In this document: positions 21,852 to 32,226 of the stretch, piece by piece
How the letters are laid out: every line of letters starts with the position of its first letter
Numbering within the stretch: the stretch's first letter is position 1
Assembly (NCBI RefSeq): GCF_037126465.1
Contig: NC_088205.1
Location: forward strand, 30,797,482-30,861,481
Source: Ornithodoros turicata
Taxonomy: Eukaryota > Arthropoda > Arachnida > Ixodida > Argasidae
DNA length: 64,000 nt
Reading direction: 5' to 3'
Notes under the pieces: model-generated
What the model saw: only the letters and a program-made list of their open reading frames with translations
What the model was told of the DNA's origin: nothing
Database searches by the model: none
Position numbers and translations under genes: made by a program

Positions 21852-23829
21852 TTAACCGGTGCTAGAGCGCGCCACCACCATCCTCCCACTCGCGCTCGTG
21901 CACAAGTTACGAAAAATCGAAAGTCCAAAATTCCACGCACAAAAATAATTCTCCACATGAGAAACAGACTTCGTCAACGAGTCCGCTACCATTTCTATGG
22001 TTGGCACGAACGAGACGTGAGAAGTTCCTTCTTCTATCTCGTGTCTTGCAAATAAATACTTAAGGCTTATATGCTTCGACCTCTGATGCTGACTTGGATT
22101 TTCGGAGAGTCGTATCGCAGACTGGTTATCACAGCGCAGCTCTGTGGCTACACCGCAGAAGTGATGTAGTCCCTGCTCTCCGAGAAACATTCTAAGCCAT
22201 TTTCCCTTCTTCATGGCTTCACAAAGAGCCACGTACTCTGCCTCGCATGACGATAGTGCTATGATGTCTTGCTTCGTTGATTTACAGGAGATCGCAGCTC
22301 CTGACATCACGAAAACGTATCAACTGCGTGATTTCCCCCTCTTCATGTCTGTGTTCCAACTTGCATCCGAGTAGCCAATAATCCGACTCCCAATTGCCTT
22401 GTAGGTCAGACATGCGTTCTTCGTTCCTTGGAGATACCTCAACAGCCTCTTTGCCATTCTCCAGTGGTGGATGGAGAAACATGAATTAAACTGGCTGAGG
22501 TGGTGTACTGCATACGCAAAGTCTGGCCTTGATCCTTGCACTAAGTACATAAGGCTGCCGATCAAGTTTTGATACGGAACGTTCGGTTTCTCCTGCAGTG
22601 CTTCACTGTTCTCCATGTCCTGGTGTTGGATTTCCAGCGACGTCTTCAAGGGCTTACAATTATCCGTGTGGTATTGATGCGATACTTCATTGATGTATCG
22701 CTCTTGGCTGATACTGATGCTCCCTTTCTTTCTTGTTCCTCTGGACTTCAATTCCGACGATCCGATTCGGCTCTCCTAAGTCTTTCAAATCACCTTTGCT
22801 TTCAGAAATTTCAAAGTCTTCCTCATGGACTTCTGGCTACTTGCTAAGAGTAGCACGTCATCCACGTAAATTCCGAGTATGATTTTTTCGCCGTCCTTTT
22901 TTGAATGTAGACACACCTGTCTGTCTCGGTGACGTCTGTAGCCAGCAGATATCAGTATGCTGTTTAAGGTTCTGTACCAAGTCCGACCTGCTTGTTTACG
23001 CCCGTATCTACACTTGCGGAGTCGACATACCTCCCGTTGACTTTTTTCCGGGTCAGTGCCTGGCGGTAACTGCATGTGCACCACTTCTTCAAGTTCTTCA
23101 TGGAGATATGCCGTTTTTACATCGAGCTGTCTCATTACCATATCTTCTTTGTTGGCGATCGCAAGCAGTGTTCGAAGACTGGTCAGCTTTAAAACGGGCG
23201 AGAACGTCTCAAAATAGTCAATTCCTTGCTCCTGCGTGAATCCATCAGCTACGAGTCGGGCCTTGTACCTTTCCTTTCCTCCATTTTCTGCGTCTTTGAT
23301 GCTGTAAACCCACTTGATCCCGACTACTTTCGTGCCCTTTTCTCTTGGCACTGTGATCCAGGTTTCCATTTTTTCGTGTGATTGCAACTCTTCCTCCATT
23401 GCTGCCTTCCATTTTTCACGTCTGGTGATGACATAGCTTCCTCATAGTTTCTCGGTTCTCTGCTCTCACTAACTTGGTTACAATAGTCTGTTTTCTTCGG
23501 ATCCACTTGCAGGCGTTCGGGTTGTATTCGCTCCCTCGTTGACCTGCGTGGTTCTACACTGCCGTCTGTGCTGTCACCGTCGCCGGCTGACTGTCTTCTG
23601 TGTCGATCTCGGCGTGCTCGGGCTGTTCATCGGTTGACAATGTCAGTGGAACCACACTTGACTCTCTATTTGCTTTATCTTGTTTGAGCAAATCAGACTC
23701 TCTCCTGTCCTCCAGAAATGTTGGCTTCTTGCTGTAGAAGACCTTATCCTTCACAGGGTCATACAGCTTGTATCCCTTCCTGCAGTCGCTGTACCCAATG
23801 AAGATACTTGGCGTACATTTAAAATTCAT
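21852..23829 (-). pseudogene. copia Pol fragment (IN C-term, RT, RNase H)
   Basis: Minus-strand copia polyprotein piece in several frames. From 23829 down: integrase C-terminal region (CTPSIFIGYSDCRKGYKLYD); reverse transcriptase from 23399 (GIKWVYSIKD, RLVADGFTQ, DVKTAYLHEELEE, IYVDDVLLLA) to about 22785; then RNase H (22751-21900; YLVQGSRPDFAYAV, SDASWNTD, SSCEAEYVALCEA, KHISLKYL). Frameshifts lie near 23420, 22785 and 22320. The 5' part (gag, protease, integrase core) is absent because an LTR of another element begins exactly at 23830. Confidence 0.88.
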
Positions 23830-23907
23830 TGTGGCGGCCCGTGGACGACGACGACGACGTTCCTCTGCTGCCGCGCGCCACTGCGCCTGGCCAAAGCCTC
23901 CTATATA

Positions 23908-24644
23908 GGGCGTTTATGTTTAATCGCCCGGAGGCGCTCGGAGCGGATATGTCGTCACAGATCTGGCTCGAGAGCGTATGAGAATTGGCTCAGATCCGCC
24001 CGCTTTGTGTTTGGATATTCGCTCAGAGTCACCTCCGAGGCAGCTCGCTTCGCTCGGAGCTTGGAGGGCGAGCTCGCAGATCCTTCCCACAATTCCTGAG
24101 CTAGAAGATGGCGGTTATTTTGAAATTTTGAGATGGCTTTCATCCAGACAATCTAGACCGCCGTACCACACGAACCAGTTGTGGAATTAGTGCTTGAAAA
24201 TGCAAAACTCTCTGACAGATGTCGAGAAACTTTATGTACAGGCTTTGATGCAGAGTTTGCAGCCAGCGTCGTGATGGACGAACGCGCGAGTGGCCCCGCG
24301 TGAACGGCAAGCAAATCGGTCGTCGTCGTCTTCCACACACTACGTGCAACATGGAATGAAACATGAAATGATGTACAAAAAGAAAAAAGAAGGAACACAA
24401 AATCAGAAAAACTGACAGAAGCGAAACCTTCAAGCCACGAAGGCATAAACGGTGCCCTACGACGAACACCAACGGAAGCAGACGACACAGCAATAGATAC
24501 TGCGCAAGCGCAAAGCCGTTGTCGCTCGGTCGTGTATGGAATTTAATTTTCTCCTCGCTTTACACCTGACCGATCGATTTCCGGTTCGGTGACGCACTTC
24601 CGCTCAGCTCGGGCTCTGCTCCGAGCGAATAAACATAAACGCCC
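23908..24644. mobile_element. MITE in the P-element TIR
   Basis: 737 bp with inverted ends GGGCGTTTATGTTTA (23908) and TAAACATAAACGCCC (to 24644; one extra base inside the TIR). Flanks CCTATATA and ATAGTAAC collapse to CCTAT-ATA-GTAAC, the uninterrupted P-element TIR sequence, which implies a 3-bp ATA duplication. GGG-starting TIRs and 3-bp duplications fit PIF/Harbinger-type MITEs. Non-coding. Confidence 0.75.
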
Positions 24645-25096
24645 ATAGTAACTATGCCCGTCAGCTCGCGCCGCGCATAACGAGGAGGAGCCGTCGCGAG
24701 ATGATGCGGGGAGGCGCCGCGAAGGGCGCCACACACGTTGGGTCACTCGCGCAGCAAGTATATACGGAGAACGCGCGGTAGGGTCGCGTATGCACAGAAT
24801 TCCTTGGCCAAAGGTGATTATTTCCTGCGAGCACAAGAAGGGCGGGTCCTTCATGAGTGACGAGAGTCACCGAGCGCATTTTGTGGCGATACGAAGAAAT
24901 ACAACACCGCATTTATTTTAACGACCTGTACTTTATTTAAATATACATCTCACATGAAATTGGGTTAACTTTTTTCTGAGCTGAAAGTGAACATTGATAT
25001 GGTCCTTATGAAATACGCATGACAAATTCCAATGCCGTGACACAAGTGAACACTGAAAATACAATGAAACAAAATGGTAAATAGGTAGATATGTAG

Positions 25097-27538
25097 CTAG
25101 TTGAGCTTCACATACTTTCTGGAGAGGGGCTTCCTTTTGAAAGCTTTGTAGGTGTCGTTTCTGTCAGTTACATGGAAAGCATGATTTACCAGAAGCGGCC
25201 GAAAGAACCTTGAACAAATGAGATGTACAAGCTCGTGCCTGTGTTCCTTTGTGCTCTGTGGGCACTGGAGCAATGTGCATTCACAGATCACAGGCACAGC
25301 AAAATGCAACAATGTGTTCAGCGGCTTCCATTTGTTAGCTCCATTTGGTTGTTCAGAAATCACAGCTTCTGCATACTCCCGCAGGATGTCTAGAAGGTAA
25401 ACGAGGTCATCTGAAGGGTAGAGAAGTCCTCCTCTATCTTGATGCCTTGTCAACCCCTGAACAGGCTGGTTCGACATAGCTTTCAGTACGAGTTGGGCAC
25501 AATTTTCGCAGTGAATTTTCTCTACCACAACTCGGGCGATATAGCCTCCGACGTGGGCTGTGGCTGACAGCTGAAGGCTGGGAAGACGCTCTCGCCTGGG
25601 CTCCTTTAGTTTCTCCAGAACTGATGCTGCTTTACGTGGAAGAGTCACCATTGGTTCAGTCGGCCCTTGCTCTTCTCTTGGCACTTGCTGTTCCAAACTT
25701 GCAACTGCTACAGCTGAGCTTGAGGTCACTGCGTGAGACACATTGCTGTGCTGCGAGGCGACGATGATTCCCGTCTTCAGGATCCTTTCTAATGCATGTG
25801 TAGTGGACCTCACGTTCATTTGGTCATTGCGTCCTTGGGAGCTTCTTAGGGCTCCAAACAGCGCCTCTATTGGATCACTACTAAATTTTCGCGTCAGGAC
25901 GAACCTGAACTGTTCCTCCTGCAGTAGATACCTTACACAAGCAACCGTTGAATATGTAGTTGTCAGCAGTGCACCGTAAGTCTCTTTAGTGAAGAACTGA
26001 GATGGCTTTGTCAACTTCTTTAGCTCCTCAAGGTACGCTGGGAACGTGGTTTCCAACCACTCAAGTCGACTGTCATCGCAGCTGTCATAATGGCGCACAT
26101 ACGGGAACCTTTGATGTATATGCTGTGTGCAGTTGCTGGTATCATGAAGGATAAACCAGCGATATATGCTTTCCATGAAGAGTATGGTATCTCCTGCATC
26201 AGCATATAATGGATCGCATGTGTGACCAGCTTGGTCTCGCAGGTACTTCAGCGCTGCTGTAACATCTGGGGAAAACAACTGTATGGCTCGCTTTACATTC
26301 ATTTTTTCAATGTTACTAGGATATATGTGTTTCCGGCTTAGGAACCTGACTGCCTTAATTGACGCTTTCTTCTGTAGCTCGTACAGCGCCTTCAGGAAGG
26401 ACGATGACACTTGGTTGTCCTTGCCCATGTCACGATCCAGAAATTGAGAACGCATGTTCTTTAGCACATGACAGTAATCGAAGCTAAAAAAGAGTGCCCT
26501 TGTCGGGTCAACTGGGTGTGCAATTTGGTGCTTCAGCAGTCCACCACACAAAACGGTCATCGCGTTCACATTTACACGGTGGTTGTCTGTTACGATCCTC
26601 AAAACCCGAAAGCCAACGTCTTCCACCTTTTTCAGAACAAAAAGTATGAGTTTTGAAAGTTCGATCCCTGTCAGGCTTTTAGTGAAAAAATAGGCAACGG
26701 GTACTCTAAAAGAGGAGCTGAGCCCATTCAGCAAAAAGCATAGAAGTGAGTTTGCCAAAACTTGCTGTTTTGCATCTTTGTTCAGAGGGCCCACGTCCAC
26801 TTGTCCCACAAAAGCATCATGTTGCTTATTGTACTGTAGCTTTTGTTTGATTTGCATCTCATCTATTATTAAGGAACATGTTCTTGACTGAGCAGTTCCC
26901 AGGTTCTGAAGCTCTGCTTCCAGGCGACATTTTACCAAGGTGTTAAATCCTGTTTCCCCACTTGAGATTCCTATGTAATTCTGCAACGTGTTCCTCGATG
27001 GTAACTTAAGTAGTCCTTGGCTTCGAACGTGCTTGTAAGCTCTTGTTGAAAGATGCCTCAGGACGATGCTGTGCCGAAGGGTATCTTCTGACCACCTTGG
27101 ACTTTTTTTCTTGAAGTTCCTTACTTGGTCCATGAGGAACATCGCCTGTGGGTTGCTCTCTGCAGCTCTGTTCTTCATATACTGGAAGGTGTCAACATCA
27201 TCATCTTCTTTTAGCTTCTTGAGTTCTGTCTTGTAGCTGTCCACTATTCTCTCCAGTCTTTCAATCCGCTTTCGCAGATCCCTTGTCTTCCGAACCCACT
27301 TGTGGTGTTCCTGTCTCGTTGCATGCTGTACCTTCTTTATATCTGCTTGTGTTGACTGCTCTCTGGTTGGTATGTCGACTCTACCTGCTGGGATACCACC
27401 AGCACAAACTCTCTTTTCTGCTCCCGTGAACACTTTATCACATGCTGTCCCTTCATCCTGGCGAGACGAGCATGTGTCTGGCCTCAACACGGGACAAGTC
27501 GTGTTCTGCTGAGAGTAAAATTGGTCTTTAGCAGGCAT
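25097..27538 (-). CDS. P element-type transposase (THAP9-like)
   Basis: 813-codon ORF from ATG 27538 (context ACCATGC). It would catalyse cut-and-paste transposition in the nucleus. Residues ~75-115 form a basic leucine-zipper-like coiled coil (RDLRKRIERLERIVDSYKTEL). A P-element helix-turn-helix region follows (SPRWSEDTLRHSIVLRHLS...LPSRNTLQNYIG). The RNase H-like core is visible: IIDEM (first Asp), RIVTDNHRVN (second Asp), and DPIEALFGALRSSQGRNDQ (acidic residue region typical of P/THAP9). No internal stop. The THAP DNA-binding part lies upstream in a separate reading frame. The full length is close to P-family transposases, and the copy may be young or domesticated. Confidence 0.88.
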   Translation of the reverse strand: MPAKDQFYSQQNTTCPVLRPDTCSSRQDEGTACDKVFTGAEKRVCAGGIPAGRVDIPTREQSTQADIKKVQHATRQEHHKWVRKTRDLRKRIERLERIVDSYKTELKKLKEDDDVDTFQYMKNRAAESNPQAMFLMDQVRNFKKKSPRWSEDTLRHSIVLRHLSTRAYKHVRSQGLLKLPSRNTLQNYIGISSGETGFNTLVKCRLEAELQNLGTAQSRTCSLIIDEMQIKQKLQYNKQHDAFVGQVDVGPLNKDAKQQVLANSLLCFLLNGLSSSFRVPVAYFFTKSLTGIELSKLILFVLKKVEDVGFRVLRIVTDNHRVNVNAMTVLCGGLLKHQIAHPVDPTRALFFSFDYCHVLKNMRSQFLDRDMGKDNQVSSSFLKALYELQKKASIKAVRFLSRKHIYPSNIEKMNVKRAIQLFSPDVTAALKYLRDQAGHTCDPLYADAGDTILFMESIYRWFILHDTSNCTQHIHQRFPYVRHYDSCDDSRLEWLETTFPAYLEELKKLTKPSQFFTKETYGALLTTTYSTVACVRYLLQEEQFRFVLTRKFSSDPIEALFGALRSSQGRNDQMNVRSTTHALERILKTGIIVASQHSNVSHAVTSSSAVAVASLEQQVPREEQGPTEPMVTLPRKAASVLEKLKEPRRERLPSLQLSATAHVGGYIARVVVEKIHCENCAQLVLKAMSNQPVQGLTRHQDRGGLLYPSDDLVYLLDILREYAEAVISEQPNGANKWKPLNTLLHFAVPVICECTLLQCPQSTKEHRHELVHLICSRFFRPLLVNHAFHVTDRNDTYKAFKRKPLSRKYVKLN

Positions 27539-27564
27539 GGTTACAGAAATTTTAAAAACTTACT

Positions 27565-27951
27565 TCAAGTGATTGCTGCTCCCCAAGGCGCGCCTTCTTT
27601 ACTCGAACAGCAGCATCGAGGGCGTAGTGCTCGTTTCCTGATGCTGCTGTCGCTTCTCTGCTTCGTGATTCTTGGTTGGAGGTGGGATGGGAAGTCGCTG
27701 AAGACAGACGGCACGGCGTCTCGTTTCAGTCGACGCCGCTTGCCTTCGATGAAATCGGAAGCGAGGAAGTGTCTGCTGCATACTCTTGAGTAGTTGCTGG
27801 TGGAGTTTGGTGACCACTCATCCCTCTTGATCGCTACCAGCCACTTTTCTCGTATGTCCAGTCGTGCAGGTATTTCGTGGAACGTGACCTTCTCGCCCAG
27901 CACAGACCTTTTCCCGTCCGAACGACAAAGCGGCACACAGCAGAAGGCCAT
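27565..27951 (-). CDS. THAP zinc-finger exon of P-type transposon
   Basis: 128 codons from ATG 27951. C2CH THAP domain: MAFCCVPLCRS (first Cys pair), FHEIP, REKWLVAIKRDEW (the invariant Trp), YSRVCSRHF (Cys and His), and the closing AVPSVF motif. It binds the transposon ends. A consensus splice donor GTAAGT lies just downstream (27563-27558 on the minus strand). An in-frame TGA precedes it by one base, so joining to the transposase ORF needs another donor or implies a small lesion. Acceptor-like TTTTACTCTCAG is at about 27510-27500. Confidence 0.85.
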   Translation of the reverse strand: MAFCCVPLCRSDGKRSVLGEKVTFHEIPARLDIREKWLVAIKRDEWSPNSTSNYSRVCSRHFLASDFIEGKRRRLKRDAVPSVFSDFPSHLQPRITKQRSDSSIRKRALRPRCCCSSKEGAPWGAAIT

Positions 27952-28429
27952 GAGTACTGTTAGAGAAATTGGATTTCAAACTATTTTAGTGCCTATCCAT
28001 CATCCCAGGTCAGGTCCTAACGTAGTGCGAAACTGTTCTAATTCTAACCGCCTACTACTGACAGATCACCAAATTTTGTTCCCTTTGCTGAGGTATCACG
28101 AACAACTTAAGTAAGTAGCTTACCTGTTGTCCATCTGGACAAAATAAAAAGGTCAAAACGTCGCACACGTGCACTGCGTTTACGGGACATCAGGCGAAAC
28201 CTGCGAAAACAACCCAACGTGAGTGGCGCCTCTACTCGGTTGCGGCGGGAAACAACACCCCCTTTCCCGGGACGGCGCCAGAGAGCGGAGCTGACGGGCA
28301 TAGTTACTATATAGGAGGCTTTGGCCTGGCAGCCAGTTCTACCGGCACCGCCCTAGCGTCCATCTACCCGCTGGGACATTCCATCATCGCCAGTCAGGAC
28401 TCATGTAGAGGAACACCACCTCCTCTACA

Positions 28430-28905
28430 TTTGGTGACCCGAACAACGAACACAATGTTCGGCATAATTCGGCCATTCACCATCCTAAATTTTTCGGCGG
28501 CAAGCCAGCAGCGAACCTCCTTCTGGCAGGCAAGTCGCACCGGGACCCCAGTTCCACCGGGGACCCGCATGGAGATCACAGCAAGTTCACTTTCCGGCCT
28601 CCACCTGCTTCATGATGGTCCTCCCTGGCACTTCTCTGGCGAGAACCAGCATTCACGCTCTCGTACCGGTCGCGGTAATGTCGCCCACTCAGCAACAATC
28701 AACGCTCAGCAGCAATCACTCAACAAGCACTCAACAAGGGCTCAACGCACTCAACACAATCAGCAACCACTCAAGCATCCAAGCAGTCAAGCACTCAGCA
28801 TTCACATCTCATCACTGGAACCCGCCCGGAACGCAGCGCTCTTGTTTCTGGACGACGTTTTGGATGTTTTTCGGTCACGGTAATTATTTTTATCCGATAA
28901 TCTCG
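28430..28905 (+). mobile_element. 5' leader of the 161-bp-LTR retroelement
   Basis: Starts with the primer-binding region TTTGGTGACCCGAAC and a short segment (ATGTTCGGCATAATTCGGCC) that recurs at 42836 after the other LTR copy. Then GC-rich leader sequence and a CACTCAACA-rich low-complexity tract (28685-28810). No protease or polymerase follows, so the element is truncated here. Confidence 0.5.
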
Positions 28906-29437
28906 CAATAAAACGCGGAGTTTTACACATAAAGCCTCGTATTGTTGACAACTTCCAAAGATGTGATGACGACCGCGCGTTAAGACTTATCGAGCCGATG
29001 CGATGTAAAACTAAGCTGAAACAGGCTACTATGTTGCGGAAGAAGCACCGCATAGTTTACGCTGGCAAAATACGTTCATCTTTTGGTGTTATGACGGCGA
29101 AAATATGTCGGTAAGCGGCAAAACGACATGTAAACAAAGTCACATGACCTCAAAATGTCGTTTTCTATGACGTGCGACCAGGACAAGATGGCAGTTTTGC
29201 CAAAAGCACCCGCTTGAGGGTAGTTACAACAATGGCGGGTTTGTGTCATCCCTGTGGTCGTCGCAGACGCTCCAGGAGGGTCATCTGTGATCCCGTTCCA
29301 CACCCTTGGTCTTCAGGTACACGGTCATCTTAAACCGCCACGTTGGGTAATTGTCCTTATCCAACTTCCCAAGATGGCTTACCGTTTGCGTCATGTCACT
29401 TGTAGCCTTTAAAGGGGCACTAAAGTGCAAAAACAAG
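28906..29437. other. no gene recognised
   Basis: No coding region or clear repeat boundary is supported. The words TTTAAAGGGGCACTAAAGTGC near 29409 look like the start of a multicopy arthropod repeat that leads into the segment shared with 21067. Confidence 0.5.
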
Positions 29438-29472
29438 TTCACTTCAAATTACGTTGCACGCTATGTCAATTT

Positions 29473-30261
29473 GAGTGCGGGTATGAAAATTCGTACCCGC
29501 AACCACACCGCACCCGCGGGACCACGACCCGCATCCGCAGCAATGTCATTAGTGCAACCCGCATCCGCACCCGCACATCCCAACGGGTACCCGCATACCC
29601 GCAGCCCAATGTGCACGCATGTTTCAGTTATGCCACATGATCGTCACAGCACGAAATGATTTATTGATGCTGGGTACACTGTCCGTTAGCGAGCCACTTT
29701 TCCAACAGTCAGACGCTGTGGCGACAGTTGACGTGGTTGCCAGCTTACTAACACGAAGTGAACCAGTCGTCGTGTCGAAAGATAGCCAAAATTAGCCCTA
29801 TGTGGCAAACATGACTGACAATAACAACTTTATTTTGAGATGATGAATGGGAAGTCTCAGCGCCAGGGGCGATACCCTGCCGCATTTTTTATTGCCCACA
29901 CTATACCAACCTTCCCGGTTTCATAATCAGCTGGACTCTCGCCCTCTCTCCTGCTCTCTCTCTCTCAAAGAGTAAGCAACGTGGTGCCAGTAAATGACAA
30001 AGCTGTCATCTCGCACACCACGGAAGCACTGGATATGGAACGTCTTGGGAAATAGTTTGGGCACAATGCTCGCGGTAAATCGGGTCGTACACCAAAAGTA
30101 GGCTGGTTTTGTGCCTGCGGGTATCGCAGGTATACCCGCGTAATCCGCGGAGACAGTGCGGCTCAACCCGCGCCTTACCCGCAACCCGCGATGGCACGTA
30201 AATGTGTACCCGTGAAGAGCAAACTTGCGCGGGTATCCGCAGGTATACCCGCACCGCACTC
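29473..30261. mobile_element. MITE rich in TACCCGC words
   Basis: Ends GAGTGCGGGTATG (left) and GTATACCCGCACCGCACTC (right, inverted). Subterminal arms are dense in CCCGC/ACCCGC words (29505-29605 and 30118-30258). It interrupts the dispersed repeat seen intact at 21067. Non-coding. hAT-type is likely but no 8-bp duplication was found. Confidence 0.6.
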
Positions 30262-30294
30262 ATCTTTAGTTATCATAATTCAAAACTTTGATTC

Positions 30295-30476
30295 CGTTAC
30301 GGAGCTACAATCGAAATTATACCGGACTCTTTCTTGCTTCGGCGCTAAGCAGTGAAGGTCGTTTCAGCTCGTGCACGTGTGTTTTTAGCCCATGCTGCGC
30401 GTGCACGCACGTGCCACGCCATGAAGCAGTCTCTGTGAGAAACATAGTGCGCGTTGCGAGGCAAACTGGCGTCGCT
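30295..30476 (+). repeat. dispersed repeat flanking the Polinton
   Basis: Matches 21100-21288 in order (ATTATACCGGACT, TTGCTTCGGCGCTAAGCAGT, GCAGTCTCTGTGA). It is cut at ACTGGC-GTCGCT, the Polinton target duplication. The repeat resumes at 45967. Confidence 0.8.
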
Positions 30477-31022
30477 AGTAGTAATGACTGGACACAGACT
30501 GTCCGCAACGCTACAAGGCTTCTGGACAAGTTTAATTAGCAATTAGAGTTAATTGGGACCCCCCACATTAATCAGGACCCTCCAGGGAGTCATCACACTA
30601 ATTGGGGAGCATCTATGACGTGTCCAGACCACCCTGTGAGTTGCGGACAATCTGTGTCCATAAAAATAAAAAATAGGTAGAAAATAAAATATAGAAATAG
30701 AGTGGAGAGAAACAATTTATTCGAAAATCAACGATGCCGCGGCGAAGAACCCGCTCCACAACACACGAGTGACCAGCGCCCGCCATGTTGGTAGTTGGCA
30801 CCCAGCAGTTGCAGAGATCGACGACAGGTGGCCACTTAGTTGCAAGGCATCACACCAGATGGCGCCACCATCATAGCTCTAGACGAGAAAGACAGAGAAC
30901 AAGATACTAGCGGCAGGTAAAAATGGCAGCATTGCTGAACAAGTCTAGGCATGCGAGAGAAAAGGTCGAACCGCTACTGCTAAAACAGCACGGAGAAAAC
31001 GGTACACATCGGGGGAAAAGGC

Positions 31023-31368
31023 TCACGGGGGCGATCGCTTAGGCCTAACCACAACGTCACAACACTACGCAGCTAACACAAGGCGGGAACCACTCTGCAC
31101 ACATCGCTAAACATGCGTCAACACGAACAAAAGGCTTGCTCACCGCAAAACAAGTCTAAACATGCGAGAAAAGGCTTAACACGAGCGCGGTCAAATCACT
31201 CGTTGGACACCGCTAAACACGGCAAACATACGAGGAAAAAGGCTTACGGGGGCGATCGCTTAGGCCTAACCCCAACGTCACAACACAACGCAGCTAACAC
31301 AAGGCGGGAACCACTGGGCACACATCGCTAAACATGCGTCAACACGAACAAAAGGCTTGCTCACCGCT
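31023..31368. repeat. 222-bp tandem repeat in left TIR
   Basis: A segment starting GGGGGCGATCGCTTAGGCC and running to AACAAAAGGCTTGCTCACCG occurs at 31023-31145 and again at 31246-31368. Mirror copies are at 39061-39420 in the right TIR. Open frames of about 72 codons here are by-products of the repeat. Confidence 0.85.
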
Positions 31369-31720
31369 AAACACGGCAAACATACGAGAAAAGGAGCGCG
31401 TCAAATCACTCACCTTCTCCCCCGCGGCGACTTCCAGGCAGAAACTGAGCGAGCGCGGGGAACACACGTCTGCTCTCTACGACAGCCAGCCAGAAACTGA
31501 GCGAGCGCGGGGAGCACACGTCTGCTTTCCACGACAGCCAGAGAGAAACTGACTGAGGCGACGCGCAGCGGCAGCTATGGATGCGCGCGCTCCTAGCGCC
31601 CTCTGCGCCGCCAGCGGGTGTTTTCGGTTTCGACTCTCTGCTGCGCGCGCGCTCCTAGCGGCGACGGGTGGCTTCTGAGTTTCGGTTTCACTCTCGTTTC
31701 TTTGCGCGCGCGTTTATCTG

Positions 31721-31726
31721 TATAAA
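31721..31726 (+). promoter_or_regulatory. TATA box, left TIR
   Basis: TATAAAGGCAGCGCG lies at the inner end of the TIR, 39 bp before the ATG at 31765. The same box faces inward in the right TIR. Confidence 0.6.
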
Positions 31727-31764
31727 GGCAGCGCGCACCGCGCTCGCATCATCACTACGTGAAG

Positions 31765-32224
31765 ATGTTCAACTACCACTCGCTACAAAATTGTTCCCGC
31801 ACCCACGCTTCTTGGGAAGAAGTGGAGAAGGAATGTTTCAACAGCGAAAGTCCCCGCAACGAGCTCGTCATCACTGCTTTTTCGCTACGTGATAGACATG
31901 GTAGGCTTTGGCAATATAGGAGAGATCTCGCCGGGGCCGCTGCAGGGGATGGTGCGTCGAATTTACGCCCGTTACAAGAACGTCTGCATAACGGTTCCGG
32001 ACGGACCCCTGGGACTGATGAACGAATTTGTGAGCTTGGCCAACGCAGAATTCAACTACATCGCTGCAGACATCGTGGACCTTCTCGCTCGTGCCATCGC
32101 TCATATTAAGCACGCCCTACGGAAGCAGCGACATTTGCAAGCAGTATACATCGCCAACCTTGTCATTGATTTATTGAAATACCGATTGGTTATTGACATG
32201 CAACGCATTAAACAGTCCGAATAA
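31765..32224 (+). pseudogene. unknown Polinton left-end gene, frameshifted
   Basis: This is the only plus-strand gene of the element. ATG 31765 sits 39 bp after the TIR TATA box. The first ~40 codons (MFNYHSLQNC..., one frame) end in non-homologous reading. A second frame from about 31880 to 32224 gives a helical, Leu/Ile/Ala-rich segment (NEFVSLANAEFNYIAADIVD) with a basic end. A one-base shift near 31855-31890 is the simplest explanation. I do not recognise the family. It may be an early or regulatory protein, given its isolated promoter. Confidence 0.5.
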
Positions 32225-32226
32225 CT

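Larger units (their letters stand above)
23892..28323 (-). mobile_element. P element-type transposon (THAP)
   Basis: 35-bp inverted ends begin CAAAGCCTCCTATATAG (left, 23892) with the inverse ...CTATATAGGAGGCTTTG ending at 28323. They are flanked by a 7-bp duplication GCCTGGC (23885-23891, 28324-28330). P elements make 7-8 bp duplications and have CA...TG ends. It encodes a THAP domain and a P-type transposase on the minus strand. The left TIR is interrupted by a 737-bp MITE. Without it the element is about 3.7 kb. Confidence 0.85.
23830..28429 (+). repeat. 161-bp LTR split by P element
   Basis: LTR halves 23830-23891 (TGTGGCGGCCCGTGGACG) and 28331-28429 (ending TCCTCTACA) total 161 bp once the P element and one duplication copy are removed. 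This is the same length and architecture as the LTR at 42648-42808 (TGTAGCGCCCGGTGGAC...TCCTCTACA). It is followed by TTTGGTGACCCGAAC, a primer-binding region. The LTR starts precisely where copia coding stops. Confidence 0.78.
30477..31754 (+). repeat. Polinton left TIR
   Basis: About 1,278 bp, inverted match to 45966-45830 and 39799-38682. The outer ~134 bp differ from the right copy at about two positions by eye. It contains a 222-bp-period tandem block and an inward TATA box. A 22-bp block (30641-30662) is present here but absent on the right. Confidence 0.92.

Noticed and set aside
23830..28429. The 38-bp inverted match 23889-23907/24645-24666 versus 28289-28326 as two LTR fragments in opposite orientation
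   Set aside because: The flanks on both sides form one 161-bp LTR with a 7-bp duplication, so the inverted match is the P-element TIR.
28685..28810. CRISPR-like repeats (CACTCAACA)
   Set aside because: Irregular low-complexity words without constant spacers, in a eukaryotic transposon leader.
31113..31552. Short ORFs in the Polinton TIRs (and mirror copies at 38711-39321)
   Set aside because: They follow the 222-bp tandem repeat, recur in both TIRs and show no protein motif.
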